The notes under the pieces are model-generated. The model had not been told where the DNA came from and did not search any database. It saw nothing but the letters and a program-made list of their open reading frames with translations. The position numbers were made by a program, and so were the translations under genes. 64,000 nucleotides of DNA from Bradyrhizobium barranii subsp. apii (lineage in GTDB: Bacteria > Pseudomonadota > Alphaproteobacteria > Rhizobiales > Xanthobacteraceae): positions 6,136,501-6,200,500 of the forward strand of contig NZ_CP096255.1 in NCBI RefSeq assembly GCF_011516635.5. The letters are read 5' to 3'. Positions 1-8,328 of this stretch are shown piece by piece. Within the stretch, counting starts at the first letter, position 1. Every line of letters starts with the position of its first letter.

Positions 1-1
1 G

Positions 2-586
2 GGACAGCTTGCTGCCGAAGGCCTCGTCGAGCTCCGCCGCAACCGGATCGCGGTGGTGGCAACGCCGAGCTGGCAGGAGGCGCGCGACGCATTTGATATC
101 CGCATCCAGCTCGAGGGCCTTGTCGTCCGCCAGCTCGCGGGCAAGCTGAGCAAGAGCCAGATCGCCGAGCTGAATGCCCATGTCGATGCCGAGGACCGCG
201 CACGCGGCGGCACGGATGCAGTTTCGATCCGGCTCGCCACCGAATTCCACATCCTGCTCGCGCACATGACGAACAGCCCGATCCTGGTGCGCTATGTCAG
301 CGAGGTCGCCTATCGCTGCTGCCTGACGCTGTCGCTCTACAGCCGACCGCACTCAACCGAATGCGCGATCAACGAGCACCGCGCCATCATCGCATCGCTC
401 GCCAAGGGCGACGAAGCCAAGGTGATGCAATTGATGCATCATCATCTGGATTCCGTGGCCAATCGCGCATTGGTGGCCCCTACCCCGCAACGTGGCCGCG
501 ACCTGCTCGATATTCTCGCGCCCTATGCGGATGAAGTGACGAGCGACCGCGTCGTCAAGCTGCCGAAAGTGGCCCGCAGGGGTTAG
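2..586 (+). CDS. GntR-family (FCD) transcriptional regulator, 5' truncated by window edge
   Basis: The frame is open from base 2, so the start codon and most of the DNA-binding domain lie outside the window. The first residues (LAAEGLVELRRNRIAVV) look like the end of a winged helix, where GntR proteins carry a G-L-V-x-x-R-R-N-R-G-like wing. The rest is a helical FCD ligand domain: an acidic residue/Arg segment near EARDAFDIR, EFH around the middle, and EHRAIIASL plus MHHHL near the end. These supply the acidic and histidine positions that bind metal or ligand in FCD proteins. The stop overlaps the end of the convergent NTF2-like gene by 4 bases. By position it may control the amidohydrolase genes at 1148-3676. 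The ligand is unknown. Confidence 0.85.
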   Translation, partial: GQLAAEGLVELRRNRIAVVATPSWQEARDAFDIRIQLEGLVVRQLAGKLSKSQIAELNAHVDAEDRARGGTDAVSIRLATEFHILLAHMTNSPILVRYVSEVAYRCCLTLSLYSRPHSTECAINEHRAIIASLAKGDEAKVMQLMHHHLDSVANRALVAPTPQRGRDLLDILAPYADEVTSDRVVKLPKVARRG

Positions 587-999
587 GCCTCAATCCCGCG
601 CTGGACCAGAATGCGCTCGGCACTGTCGTTCCAGACGTCCATCTTCACGATCTGTCCGCCCCGCACGACGAAGCGATCGACATACCGATTGCCCTCGAAC
701 GGCGTGCCGTCCATCCACTCGCCATAGAGCGTGCCAACGCTGTAGACCACGGTCTCGTCCGCGCCCGGACAGACGTCGAACCGGTCCATCTTCTTCTTGA
801 CCCAGCGATAGCGTTTTGCGTTGAAGCCGGTCGGGCCGCGCGGATGATCGAACTCGCGCCCGCCGGTAAACGTGATCACGGTGCCCGGCTTCATATAGGC
901 CGCAGCCGCATCGGGATCGGGTATCATCGACGCGGTGAGATAGGCCCCCACGATCTCGGCGTCGGTCATCGGGCGTTCGGCTTTTGCGGGGGCGGACAT
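583..999 (-). CDS. NTF2-like/SnoaL-type protein, 138 aa
   Basis: The length and pattern fit a single-domain NTF2-like (SnoaL) protein. A helical N-terminus (DAEIVGAYLTASMIPDPDAAAAYM) is followed by beta strands around TVITFTGGREF, a conserved W-M-D-G-x-P-F turn, and a C-terminal strand ending VVRGGQIVKMDVWND. Members act as small hydrolases, isomerases or ligand-binding proteins, often in catabolic clusters. It is divergent from the amidohydrolase at 1148, and the 148-base gap between them holds palindromes. It probably belongs to the same regulon as the amidohydrolases. The substrate cannot be read from the sequence. Confidence 0.8.
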   Translation of the reverse strand: MSAPAKAERPMTDAEIVGAYLTASMIPDPDAAAAYMKPGTVITFTGGREFDHPRGPTGFNAKRYRWVKKKMDRFDVCPGADETVVYSVGTLYGEWMDGTPFEGNRYVDRFVVRGGQIVKMDVWNDSAERILVQRGIEA

Positions 1000-1040
1000 G
1001 CTGGGCTCTCCGAGGTACCGGCATTCTACAATTCACACCC

Positions 1041-1090
1041 AAAAGTGCATGCACATTTTTTGAACAATTTTGTGGCATAACTGCACACAA
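1041..1090. promoter_or_regulatory. Paired palindromes in divergent promoter, candidate GntR operator
   Basis: The space between the divergent genes starting at 999 and 1148 contains a perfect 10-base palindrome GTGCATGCAC (1045-1054), flanked by A-run and T-run. A second inverted repeat, TTGTG...CACAA, lies at 1070-1090. Both sit in an AT-rich stretch, unlike the surrounding GC-rich DNA. FCD-type GntR proteins bind short interrupted palindromes, and one is encoded 450 bases away, so binding by that protein is a reasonable inference. No footprint or known site is claimed. Confidence 0.45.
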
Positions 1091-1147
1091 TCTGGAGCTG
1101 CCCACTTCCCCAGCTTCCGCTAGGCTACCACAGCTGAATCCGACGCC

Positions 1148-2401
1148 ATGACCGCCCAACCCGCCTTCGACCTGATCTTCCGCAACACGCTGTTGCGATC
1201 ATCCGCCGCACCCGTCGATATCGGCGTGAAGGGCGGCCGCATCGCCGCGATCGAGCCCAAGCTAACGAGTGAAAAGCTTGCCTGCGAGGCCGTCGAGGTC
1301 GATGTTGGCGGGCGCCTCGCCCTGCCCGGGTTCGTCGACACCCACATCCATCTCGATAAGGCCTGCCTGCTCGGCCGCTGCGGGCACAATCACGGCAACG
1401 TCTCGGACGCGATCCGCGCCGTGGCCGGGATGAAAAAGGATTTCACGGTCGAGGACGTCTACGCGCGCGGCGCAAAAGTGCTCGAGCGCGCCATCGTGCA
1501 CGGCACGACGCGCATGCGGACCCATGTCGAGATCGACCCCCGCATTGCCTTGCGCGGCTTCGAGGCGGTCAAGGCGCTGAAGCGCGACTATGCCTGGGCC
1601 ATCGACCTCTCCCTCTGCGTCTTCCCGCAGGAAGGTCTGACCAACGATCCCGGCAGCGAAGAGCTGCTGGTGCAGGCGCTGCGCGACGGCGGTGAGGCGA
1701 TCGGCGGCTGTCCCTACATGGACACCGACCCGAACGCCCATCTCGAGCGCATCTTCGATCTCGCGCAGGAATTCGACGTCGACGTGGATCTCCATCTCGA
1801 CTTCGATCTCGATCCCTCCTGGTGGCATCTCGACGAGGTCTGCCGGCAGACCGAGCGGCGCAACTACGGGGGACGCGTCGCCATCGGCCACGCCACAAAA
1901 CTCTCGGCGCTGCCGCCCGAGCGGATGAAGGCGGCCACCGCGCAACTGGCGACATCAGGCGTTGCCGTCACCGTGCTGCCGGCAACCGATCTCTATCTGA
2001 TGGGCCGCGAAGCCACCCACAACGTGCCGCGCGGGCTGACGCTTGCCCACAAGCTAACCGGCGAAGGCGTGCTGTGCTCGGTCGCCACCAACAACGTGCT
2101 CAATCCGTTCACGCCGTTTGGCGACGCCTCGCTGCTGCGGATGGCAAATTTCTACGCCAACGTCGCGCAGGCCTCGGTCAGCGACTTCGATACCTGCCTC
2201 GATCTCGTGACCGAACTGCCGGCGCGGCTGATGAACCTCGGCGATTACGGCATCAAGGTCGGCAACCCCGCCGATCTCGTCGTGCTCGATACCAAAGACA
2301 GCCGCTTCGCCATCGCCGAGTTGCCGGACATCGTGATGGGCTTCAAGGCTGGCCGGCAGACGTTTGAGCGGCAGCGGCCCACTTTGTTCGGGCCTAGCTG
2401 A
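1148..2401 (+). CDS. Amidohydrolase, cytosine deaminase-like (CodA type)
   Basis: The protein is a 417-residue amidohydrolase-superfamily TIM-barrel metal hydrolase. After a short beta domain (DLIFRNTLLRSS...IAAIEPK) comes the signature GFVDTHIHLDKACL, where the H-x-H pair binds metal. The HIHLDK form is typical of the cytosine-deaminase branch. Further conserved segments are HVEIDP, DLHLDFDLDPS, IGHATKLS and the metal-binding Asp region near CSVATNNVLNPF. The C-terminus closes with GNPADLVVLD. It is followed 69 bases later by a second amidohydrolase of the same branch, so the two probably share a pathway acting on a cyclic amide, imide or deaminable base. The exact substrate is not evident. 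Confidence 0.85.
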   Translation: MTAQPAFDLIFRNTLLRSSAAPVDIGVKGGRIAAIEPKLTSEKLACEAVEVDVGGRLALPGFVDTHIHLDKACLLGRCGHNHGNVSDAIRAVAGMKKDFTVEDVYARGAKVLERAIVHGTTRMRTHVEIDPRIALRGFEAVKALKRDYAWAIDLSLCVFPQEGLTNDPGSEELLVQALRDGGEAIGGCPYMDTDPNAHLERIFDLAQEFDVDVDLHLDFDLDPSWWHLDEVCRQTERRNYGGRVAIGHATKLSALPPERMKAATAQLATSGVAVTVLPATDLYLMGREATHNVPRGLTLAHKLTGEGVLCSVATNNVLNPFTPFGDASLLRMANFYANVAQASVSDFDTCLDLVTELPARLMNLGDYGIKVGNPADLVVLDTKDSRFAIAELPDIVMGFKAGRQTFERQRPTLFGPS

Positions 2402-2470
2402 CCTTCCGCGCCTTGCGCCCGACCCGCAGCTTGCGCGATGATCATGACAATCGACCAACGGAGCAACCGG

Positions 2471-3676
2471 ATGGCCTTCGACACGATCTTCCTGAACGCG
2501 CGCTTCGACGGCGGAGCCCGGCATCACATCGCCGTCGCCGACGGCCGCATCGCCGCGATCACGTCCGTCGATGAACGTCCCGCCGCAAACGAGACCATCG
2601 ACCTCGGCAACGTCCTCGTCGTTCCCGGCTTCGTCGAAGGCCACATCCATCTCGACACCAGCTTCTATGGCGACGCCTGGCGTCCGCACAAGCCATGCAC
2701 CAACGGGTTCGACGTGCATGAGCGCGTCGCCTTCCAGGCCCAGAACATGGCCGTATCAGCGCCGATGGATGTGCGCGCACGCAACCAGCTCGACCTCTGC
2801 ATCGGCCACGGCACCACGCAGATGCGCAGCCACGTCATGGTCGACGGCTCGGTCGGCCTGAAATCGCTCGAGACGATTTTGCGCGTGCGCGAGGAATACA
2901 AGGGCCTGATCGACATCCAGCTCGTCGCCTTCCCCCAGAGCGGCATCCTGATGAGCCCGGGTACGCCGCAATTGCTGAACGAGGCCATCGGGCTCGGCGC
3001 CGATCTCGTCGGCGGGCTCGACCCCGCAAGCTTCGATCGCGACATCGAGAAGCATCTCGACGTCGTGTTCGGCGTGGCCCGCAAGCACGGCGTCGACGTC
3101 GACATCCATCTGCATGACATGGGCACGCTGGGCGCGTTCGAAATCGAGCAGATCGCAGCGCGCACCCGCGCGCTCGGTATGGAGGGACGCGTTGCCGTCA
3201 GCCATGCTTACGGGCTCGGCGACATCCCCATGGATCAGCTCAAGAAGATCGCCGACACCCTCGCCCGCTCGGGCGTCGCGATCATGACCAATGCGCCGGG
3301 CGCCCGGCCCTTCCCGCCGATCCTGGCCCTGCGCAATGCCGGCGTCACCGTGTTCAGCGGCAACGACAACATCCGCGATTCCTGGTGGCCCTATGGCGAC
3401 GGCGACATGCTGCGCCGGGCCACGACGCTCGGCTATCGCTCGGGCTTCAACATCGATGAAGAGCTGCGTGTCGCGTTCGATGTCGTCACCGTATCAGGCG
3501 CAAAAGCGCTGCGGCTCGAAGGCTATGGCCTGCGCGTCGGCGCCAAGGCCGATTTCGTGACACTGAATGCCGAGCATATTCCTGAAGCCGTTGTCGGCGT
3601 GCCGCAAGGGCGCTCCGTGTACAAGGAAGGCAAGCTCGTCGCATGCGACGGTAAGATTGTCGGGAAGCGCGGCTAA
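2471..3676 (+). CDS. Second amidohydrolase, cytosine deaminase-like
   Basis: This is the same family as the upstream gene. The start at 2471 was chosen because GGAG lies 7 bases before it and the protein then begins MAFDTIFLNARFDGG, as relatives do. An in-frame ATG at 2438 would add only a non-conserved tail. The metal motif is GFVEGHIHLDTSFYGD. Further on are MRSHVMVDGS, DIHLHDMG, SHAYGLG and FSGNDNIRDSWWPYGDGDML; the last carries the late Asp and is typical of deaminases of this branch. The C-terminus is GAKADFVTL. It is probably co-transcribed with the first amidohydrolase. Two non-identical CodA-like enzymes side by side suggest sequential or alternative substrates. Confidence 0.85.
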   Translation: MAFDTIFLNARFDGGARHHIAVADGRIAAITSVDERPAANETIDLGNVLVVPGFVEGHIHLDTSFYGDAWRPHKPCTNGFDVHERVAFQAQNMAVSAPMDVRARNQLDLCIGHGTTQMRSHVMVDGSVGLKSLETILRVREEYKGLIDIQLVAFPQSGILMSPGTPQLLNEAIGLGADLVGGLDPASFDRDIEKHLDVVFGVARKHGVDVDIHLHDMGTLGAFEIEQIAARTRALGMEGRVAVSHAYGLGDIPMDQLKKIADTLARSGVAIMTNAPGARPFPPILALRNAGVTVFSGNDNIRDSWWPYGDGDMLRRATTLGYRSGFNIDEELRVAFDVVTVSGAKALRLEGYGLRVGAKADFVTLNAEHIPEAVVGVPQGRSVYKEGKLVACDGKIVGKRG

Positions 3677-3828
3677 TGATCGGATCTTTTCCGTTCGATT
3701 ATACCGCTAGCTTTCCTCACTCCCCAATCCGGTAGAATCCCTGACCGTAAATACGCGCATTGCACGACGGGCCAAGGAGATCATACTAAGACCCGCACTG
3801 ACATCTGCGTTCTCCGGGGAAGTATGGA

Positions 3829-4140
3829 ATGTTCAGCGCATTCAGCAGCATCGATTACCATTCCATTCGGGCCAACACGCCCGCCGAGATGGCCATCAAG
3901 CGACTGACCGGCATCGGCGAAGTCCTGTCGGGCATCGACATATCGGCAATCCACACGCAGGACGACATGGCCCGCGCGCTGTTGACGCTCGATACGGCCG
4001 ACAAATGCATTCGCACGATTCTCACCGAGTTCCGCACCGAGCGCACCACGGAAGTCGTCCGCGAAGCCACGAGCCTGATCAGCCTGATCGAGCTCGCGCG
4101 CGACGAACTCTCGGACTACGCGGCGGCAGCAGAGTCTTGA
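3829..4140 (+). CDS. Small helical protein of unknown function
   Basis: A 103-residue protein, almost entirely predicted helix, with no signal peptide or membrane segment. The middle (LTGIGEVLSGIDISAIHTQDDMARALLTLDTADKCIRTIL) and end (EVVREATSLISLIELARDELSDY) are amphipathic. It was not recognised as a known domain. It is separated by about 150 bases from the amidohydrolase and converges on the DUF1932 gene, so it is probably transcribed alone. Codon usage is ordinary for the region. Confidence 0.6.
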   Translation: MFSAFSSIDYHSIRANTPAEMAIKRLTGIGEVLSGIDISAIHTQDDMARALLTLDTADKCIRTILTEFRTERTTEVVREATSLISLIELARDELSDYAAAAES

Positions 4141-4159
4141 GCTGAATGCGCGCTGGATC

Positions 4160-5080
4160 TCAGCGCTTGATCTTCGCCAGAATGCGATCCGCCTCGGTGC
4201 GCCAATCGGCGCTGCGGGCAAATTCCTTCGTCCCCTTGATGCCGAACAGGCCTTCATCAGCGAGATCGGCGACCCAGGCCTGCCGCTCGGCGGTGCCCTG
4301 CGCCGACCACGGCGTCAGTCCCGCCTCGCGCACGGTCTCCGCGACTTCACGCACCTCCTCGGCGCGGCGACGGCCGTGCTCGATCACGCGCTGGAAGCAA
4401 TAGGCGCCCTGCTTCTCCCAGTCGATCGCCGGAAACGTCTCCGCGAGCGAGGCCAGCACCGCATCCTCGACGCCATAGGCGCGCGCGGTGGTGAAGCTCT
4501 CGATGACCATGGCCTCAAGGCCCTTGATCATGATGCTGCGGCACATCTTCACGGCCGACGACACGCCGAGCTTGTCGCTCGCAACCTTGGCCGCAAAGCC
4601 GATCGCGTTCAGGAGCGGCTCCAGCTCCTTCGCGCCCGGGCCGCCGAGCAGCAGCGGCACCTTGATGCGATAAGGCGGCACCGAGGTCATCACCGCGCCC
4701 TCGACATAGCGTCCGGCAGCGCCGTCGATCAGAGCGGCGGCGCGCTGCTTGGCGCCGGGAGACGCCGAATTGAAATCCAGGAACCAGGTGCCCTGGTTGA
4801 TCGCAGCCGCGCAGGCTTTTGCAACAGGCACGGCCTGGCTCGCCGTGACCGCGGAGATGATGAAATCGGATTTCGCGGTCAGCTCGGCGTGAGACACCGC
4901 CAGCGTCACGCCGAACTTCGCCGCATGCTCCTTCAGCGGAGCGCCGTGCTCGCCTCCGAGCTTGATGTCGTAAGCGGCTACCTTGATGTCCTGCTGCCGC
5001 AAATCTTCAGCCAGGATCCTGCCGACCTCGCCGTAGCCGACGAGCCCGATCTGCCAGCGCCTGGGATCACCTGCCATCAA
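4160..5080 (-). CDS. NAD(P)-dependent oxidoreductase, 6PGDH-like with DUF1932 C-terminus
   Basis: A Rossmann fold begins at residue 11 with GLVGYGEVGRILAEDL (GxGxxG at 15-20). The order then follows the 3-hydroxyisobutyrate/6-phosphogluconate dehydrogenase pattern, including FIISAVTASQAVPVA and LDFNSASPGAKQ, the latter equivalent to the substrate-binding loop. The C-terminal half (VKMCRSIMIKGLEAMVIESFTTA) is the helical DUF1932 domain; its lysine-centred helix parallels the catalytic Lys of the family. The gene starts by a 4-base ATGA overlap with the upstream decarboxylase-like gene, so translation is probably coupled. In this operon it would oxidise or reduce an aromatic-derived acid. The substrate is unknown. 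Confidence 0.8.
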   Translation of the reverse strand: MMAGDPRRWQIGLVGYGEVGRILAEDLRQQDIKVAAYDIKLGGEHGAPLKEHAAKFGVTLAVSHAELTAKSDFIISAVTASQAVPVAKACAAAINQGTWFLDFNSASPGAKQRAAALIDGAAGRYVEGAVMTSVPPYRIKVPLLLGGPGAKELEPLLNAIGFAAKVASDKLGVSSAVKMCRSIMIKGLEAMVIESFTTARAYGVEDAVLASLAETFPAIDWEKQGAYCFQRVIEHGRRRAEEVREVAETVREAGLTPWSAQGTAERQAWVADLADEGLFGIKGTKEFARSADWRTEADRILAKIKR

Positions 5081-5946
5081 TTCAATCCTCGCGTCGTCGC
5101 GTCGAACAGTTCCTCGACCGCATAGCGGCGCGGGATCAGCACCTGCTGGAATGCGTAGTCGACGATCAGCCCCAACGGTTTTCTGTTCGCATCGATCCCG
5201 AACGGAACGAGGTCGGGCGTTGCCGCGGGTCCCACCTGCGCCTTGTTCCGCTTAAGCAGATCATAAACGCCTGTGACTACGTCGGGGCGCGATTTCGCAA
5301 GCTGCTCGGTCACGACCACGAGATGATTGACCGGGACGACGCCACGACGGGTGTACCATTTGGCAGCCTCTGCGGCAGGATCGGAGAATAGCGGCTTCAA
5401 CGTAGGATGATCAGAGGTCTCGCCGAGGACGGCGTCGAGCTCGCCATCGATCAGCATCTGCAAGATCTTCTTGTCCTTCGGCGCACGCTCGGTGGTGTCG
5501 ACATATTCGGCAACGTGCGGATCCTCGAAGGTGACCCAGCGGATCTTGTCGAGATTGACGCCGTAGTCGTTGGCGAGAATGCCCCTGATCCATGCTCCCG
5601 TCGTCGTCGTGAACGAGCGGATGCCAACGCGCTTGCCTTCGAGATCGGATGGCCCGAGCGCTCCCCTTGCAGGGTTGTAGAGCGCGTAGGAATGCTGGAA
5701 TCGACCGAGCATGGTGGCAGGCAGCAGCACCAGCGGCTTGCCATGCGCCTTCGCCATCAGATAGGTGACGATCGCCATTTCGCAGACGTCGAAAGCCTGC
5801 TCGCGCACCATCGGCTTGAACGCCGTGTTGGTCGGCGTGTACGCGATGAAATCGAGGTCGAACAGGTCGGAGCGGAGCTCGCCGCTCTTCACCGCCTGCA
5901 CGTGAGGGTGACTGCCGAGCACAGCCTTCAACTTGAGACGATCCAT
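5077..5946 (-). CDS. 4,5-dihydroxyphthalate decarboxylase-like protein (SBP fold, cytosolic)
   Basis: This 289-residue protein has the type 2 periplasmic-binding-protein fold seen in NMT1/THI5 and in the phthalate-pathway decarboxylase Pht5. Markers are FKPMVREQAFDVCEMAIVTY, a stretch of the form R-F-Q-H-S-Y-A-L-Y, and DLEGKRVGIRSFTTTTGAWIRG. There is no signal peptide, since it begins MDRLKLKAVLG. That argues against a transporter-binding role and for a cytosolic enzyme. Its neighbours GalC, GalB and LigI degrade protocatechuate-derived pyrones, so a decarboxylase feeding that route is plausible. It is shorter than classical Pht5 and the true substrate is uncertain. The gap to galC is 21 bases. 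Confidence 0.65.
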   Translation of the reverse strand: MDRLKLKAVLGSHPHVQAVKSGELRSDLFDLDFIAYTPTNTAFKPMVREQAFDVCEMAIVTYLMAKAHGKPLVLLPATMLGRFQHSYALYNPARGALGPSDLEGKRVGIRSFTTTTGAWIRGILANDYGVNLDKIRWVTFEDPHVAEYVDTTERAPKDKKILQMLIDGELDAVLGETSDHPTLKPLFSDPAAEAAKWYTRRGVVPVNHLVVVTEQLAKSRPDVVTGVYDLLKRNKAQVGPAATPDLVPFGIDANRKPLGLIVDYAFQQVLIPRRYAVEELFDATTRGLN

Positions 5947-5967
5947 CCGCCCGCTCCGCTGATTGCC

Positions 5968-6651
5968 TTAGACGTCCTCGGGATTGTCGACATAGACGAG
6001 CCCGGCTTTCGCCAGCGCCTCGCGCATGTTGTACATGTCAAGGCCGAGCTCACCCGAGGTCAGCCGCTTGCGCTTGCCACCCTCGTCCGCGTTGCGCTTC
6101 TTCGCCTTTTCGGCGACCTCAGAGGCATAGCGCTTGGGCACCACGACGACGCCGTCGTCATCGGCCACGATGATATCGCCGGGATCGACGTTGACCCCGG
6201 CACAGACCACGGGAATGTTGACCGAGCCGAGCGTCGCCTTGACCGTGCCCTTGGCCGAGACGGCGCGCGACCACACCGGAAAATTCATCTCGTGCAGCGC
6301 TTTGACGTCGCGGCAGCCGGCGTCGATGATCAGCCCCTGCACGCCGCGCGCCTGCAGCGACGTCGCGAGCAGCTCGCCGAACATGCCGTCGGTGTTATCA
6401 GTGGTGCAGCCGACGACGAGGATGTCGCCTTTCCTGCACTGCTCCACGGCGACATGGATCATCCAGTTGTCGCCGGGCTGTGCCAGCACCGTGACGGCGG
6501 GGCCAGCGATCGACGCGCCGGCCCAAACGGGCCGCAAGTAAGGCTTCATCAGCCCAATGCGGCCATACGCCTCGTGCACGGTCGAAACGCCGTATTCCGC
6601 CATTCCGGCCGGATCGGCTCGCTCAATGTTGCGAACGACGACGGGCTTCAT
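5968..6651 (-). CDS. galC: 4-carboxy-4-hydroxy-2-oxoadipate aldolase (RraA fold)
   Basis: A 227-residue class II pyruvate aldolase of the RraA-like fold. It cleaves 4-carboxy-4-hydroxy-2-oxoadipate into pyruvate and oxaloacetate. The start at 6651 forms an ATGA overlap with galB; the frame is open further upstream, but that part only shadows galB. Key residues are the GELLATSLQARG loop (92-103) and IIDAGCRD (108-115), the aspartate/arginine-aspartate arrangement of this aldolase family. Length matches LigK/GalC. The late segment DPGDIIVADDDGVVVVP is also family-typical. It works directly after GalB. RraA-like proteins without aldolase activity exist, but this context makes an aldolase likely. 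Confidence 0.85.
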   Translation of the reverse strand: MKPVVVRNIERADPAGMAEYGVSTVHEAYGRIGLMKPYLRPVWAGASIAGPAVTVLAQPGDNWMIHVAVEQCRKGDILVVGCTTDNTDGMFGELLATSLQARGVQGLIIDAGCRDVKALHEMNFPVWSRAVSAKGTVKATLGSVNIPVVCAGVNVDPGDIIVADDDGVVVVPKRYASEVAEKAKKRNADEGGKRKRLTSGELGLDMYNMREALAKAGLVYVDNPEDV

Positions 6652-7361
6652 GCCAGCTCCTCCGCAACCGTCGGGAACAACCGCTGATAGGCCTCGCCAT
6701 AGGTCATGGGCACGCCGGTGTTGCGGCTGCCCTGGATGCCCCGGTTGAGCGCGACGCGCTCGTAATAGCCCCAGAGATGTTTTTGCGCGGCGAGGATCTG
6801 GAACGCCTCGTACTTCTCCTTCCAGACCTCGTCGATCTTGAGGAGCAGGTCCGGCTTGTAGTTGCACTGCTCGGGCTGGTGCGGCTCGAACAGGAACACC
6901 GGCGGCGCCGAATATTTGTACTGCGCGCCGGGCTTGTGGCCCATGGCCTGCGCGACCACGCGGGTCTCCTGCGCGAAATGCGCCGCGTTCGGATGGTCGA
7001 AATTATAGGGATCTTCCAGCGCATGCGTCAGCACGAAGCTCGGATTGAGCTCGCGGTAGATGTCGACCATGCGATCGAAATGCGCCTCGGTTAGCTTCAG
7101 CGGATAGTCGCCGCAGTCGAAGAACTCGATTTCGGCGCCGAGCAGCTTCGCCGCCCGCTCCGCCTCGTCCTTGCGGCCGGCCTTGACCGATTCCAGCGTC
7201 GCGCCCTTTTCCTTCCAGGCGAACTGGCTCTCGCCGCGCTCGCCGAAGGACATGCAAACGATCTTCATGCGATAGCCCTTCTTCGCATGCAGTGCGATGG
7301 CGCCGCCGGCGCGCCAGACGAAATCGCCGGGATGGGCGGTGATCACGAGACCTGTTTTCAT
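6648..7361 (-). CDS. galB: 4-oxalomesaconate hydratase, PIG-L superfamily
   Basis: The protein is 237 residues from ATG 7361, which follows a GAGGGGAG ribosome-binding site; the frame is open further upstream without one. N-terminal VITAHPGDFVWRAGGAIA is the PIG-L metal motif, here with Pro-Gly-Asp in place of the Pro-Asp-Asp of deacetylases. This matches GalB hydratases, which have lost one Asp. A second metal motif is FDHPNAAHF (121-129). It would hydrate 4-oxalomesaconate to the substrate of the GalC aldolase, whose gene overlaps it by 4 bases. A sugar deacetylase is the alternative reading, but the FVWRAGG form and the neighbours favour GalB. Confidence 0.82.
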   Translation of the reverse strand: MKTGLVITAHPGDFVWRAGGAIALHAKKGYRMKIVCMSFGERGESQFAWKEKGATLESVKAGRKDEAERAAKLLGAEIEFFDCGDYPLKLTEAHFDRMVDIYRELNPSFVLTHALEDPYNFDHPNAAHFAQETRVVAQAMGHKPGAQYKYSAPPVFLFEPHQPEQCNYKPDLLLKIDEVWKEKYEAFQILAAQKHLWGYYERVALNRGIQGSRNTGVPMTYGEAYQRLFPTVAEELA

Positions 7362-7413
7362 GGGACGAACTCCCCTCTTTCCTTGATAAGCAACGTATCG
7401 ATCGCGAGCACCG

Positions 7414-8298
7414 TCATGTGTCGAACCCAAACAGACGCGCGGGATTATCGACGAGGATCTTCTGCTGGAATTCCGTCTCCGGCGCGAACAGCGGGATCAG
7501 GTCGACCAGGTCGCCGTCATTCGGCATCACCTTGACGTTGGGATGCGGCCAGTCGGTGCCCCAGATGACACGGTCGGGCGCGGTCTCGACGATCTTTCGC
7601 GCGAACGGCACCGCGTCCGTGAACGGTGGCCCGGCCGAGGACACCCGCTCCGAGCCGCAGATCTTGACCCAGCACTTCTCGTCGCGCTGCATCAGCTCGA
7701 TCAGGATCTTGAACGGCAGCTGGTCGAGCCCCTCGGACGCCTTCACCCGCCCCATGTGGTCGATGGTGTAGCTCAGCGGCAGCTTTGCCAGCATGTCGGC
7801 ATATTCGGGCAGGTCGATCGCGTCGAAATGCAGATCGATGTGCCAGCCGAGCGGCGCGACCATCGCGATGACGCGGTTGAACACGCTCTTGTCGGGGACG
7901 CCACCGAGATGGCTGACGAAATTGAAGCGGCAGCCGCGGAAACCTCCCTCGTGCAGCACCTGGAGCCCACGCTCGGTGATGGCGTCGTCGATATTGGCAA
8001 CCGCGCGATAGGCGCCATTGCTCTGCGCGATCGCATCGAGCGCGACCGTGTTGTCGGTGCCGTGCACGCTGGCATTGACGATGACGGCCCGCTCGACGCC
8101 GAGCTTGGCATGCAGCGCGCGAAAATCCTCCAGCGGCGCATCCGGCGGCGTGTAGGAACGGTCAGGCGCGTAAGGGTATGTCGCGCCGGGCCCGAAGATG
8201 TGGCAATGCGCGTCGCAGGACAGCTTTGGCAGCTTGAACTTCGGCGTGCGCGTGTTCGGATCTGGCGGCGGAATGGTCGGCGTGTAAATCGTTGTCAT
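7414..8298 (-). CDS. ligI: 2-pyrone-4,6-dicarboxylate hydrolase-like amidohydrolase
   Basis: The protein has 294 residues of the amidohydrolase superfamily in its lactonase branch. CDAHCHIFGPGATYPYAPD (28-46) is the D-x-H-x-H motif with the F-G-P...Y-P-Y extension seen in pyrone dicarboxylate hydrolases. Later are VNASVHGTDN, DLHFDAIDL, TIDHMGR and WGTDWPHPN, with the catalytic Asp in the last. LigI hydrolyses 2-pyrone-4,6-dicarboxylate to 4-oxalomesaconate, the GalB substrate. It lies 30 bases after the TetR gene and 52 before galB, so all are probably one transcript. The enzyme acts in the cytoplasm. A different lactone substrate cannot be excluded. Confidence 0.82.
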   Translation of the reverse strand: MTTIYTPTIPPPDPNTRTPKFKLPKLSCDAHCHIFGPGATYPYAPDRSYTPPDAPLEDFRALHAKLGVERAVIVNASVHGTDNTVALDAIAQSNGAYRAVANIDDAITERGLQVLHEGGFRGCRFNFVSHLGGVPDKSVFNRVIAMVAPLGWHIDLHFDAIDLPEYADMLAKLPLSYTIDHMGRVKASEGLDQLPFKILIELMQRDEKCWVKICGSERVSSAGPPFTDAVPFARKIVETAPDRVIWGTDWPHPNVKVMPNDGDLVDLIPLFAPETEFQQKILVDNPARLFGFDT

Positions 8299-8328
8299 CA
8301 GGTGAACCGCCGAGCGAGATCGCTTCTT

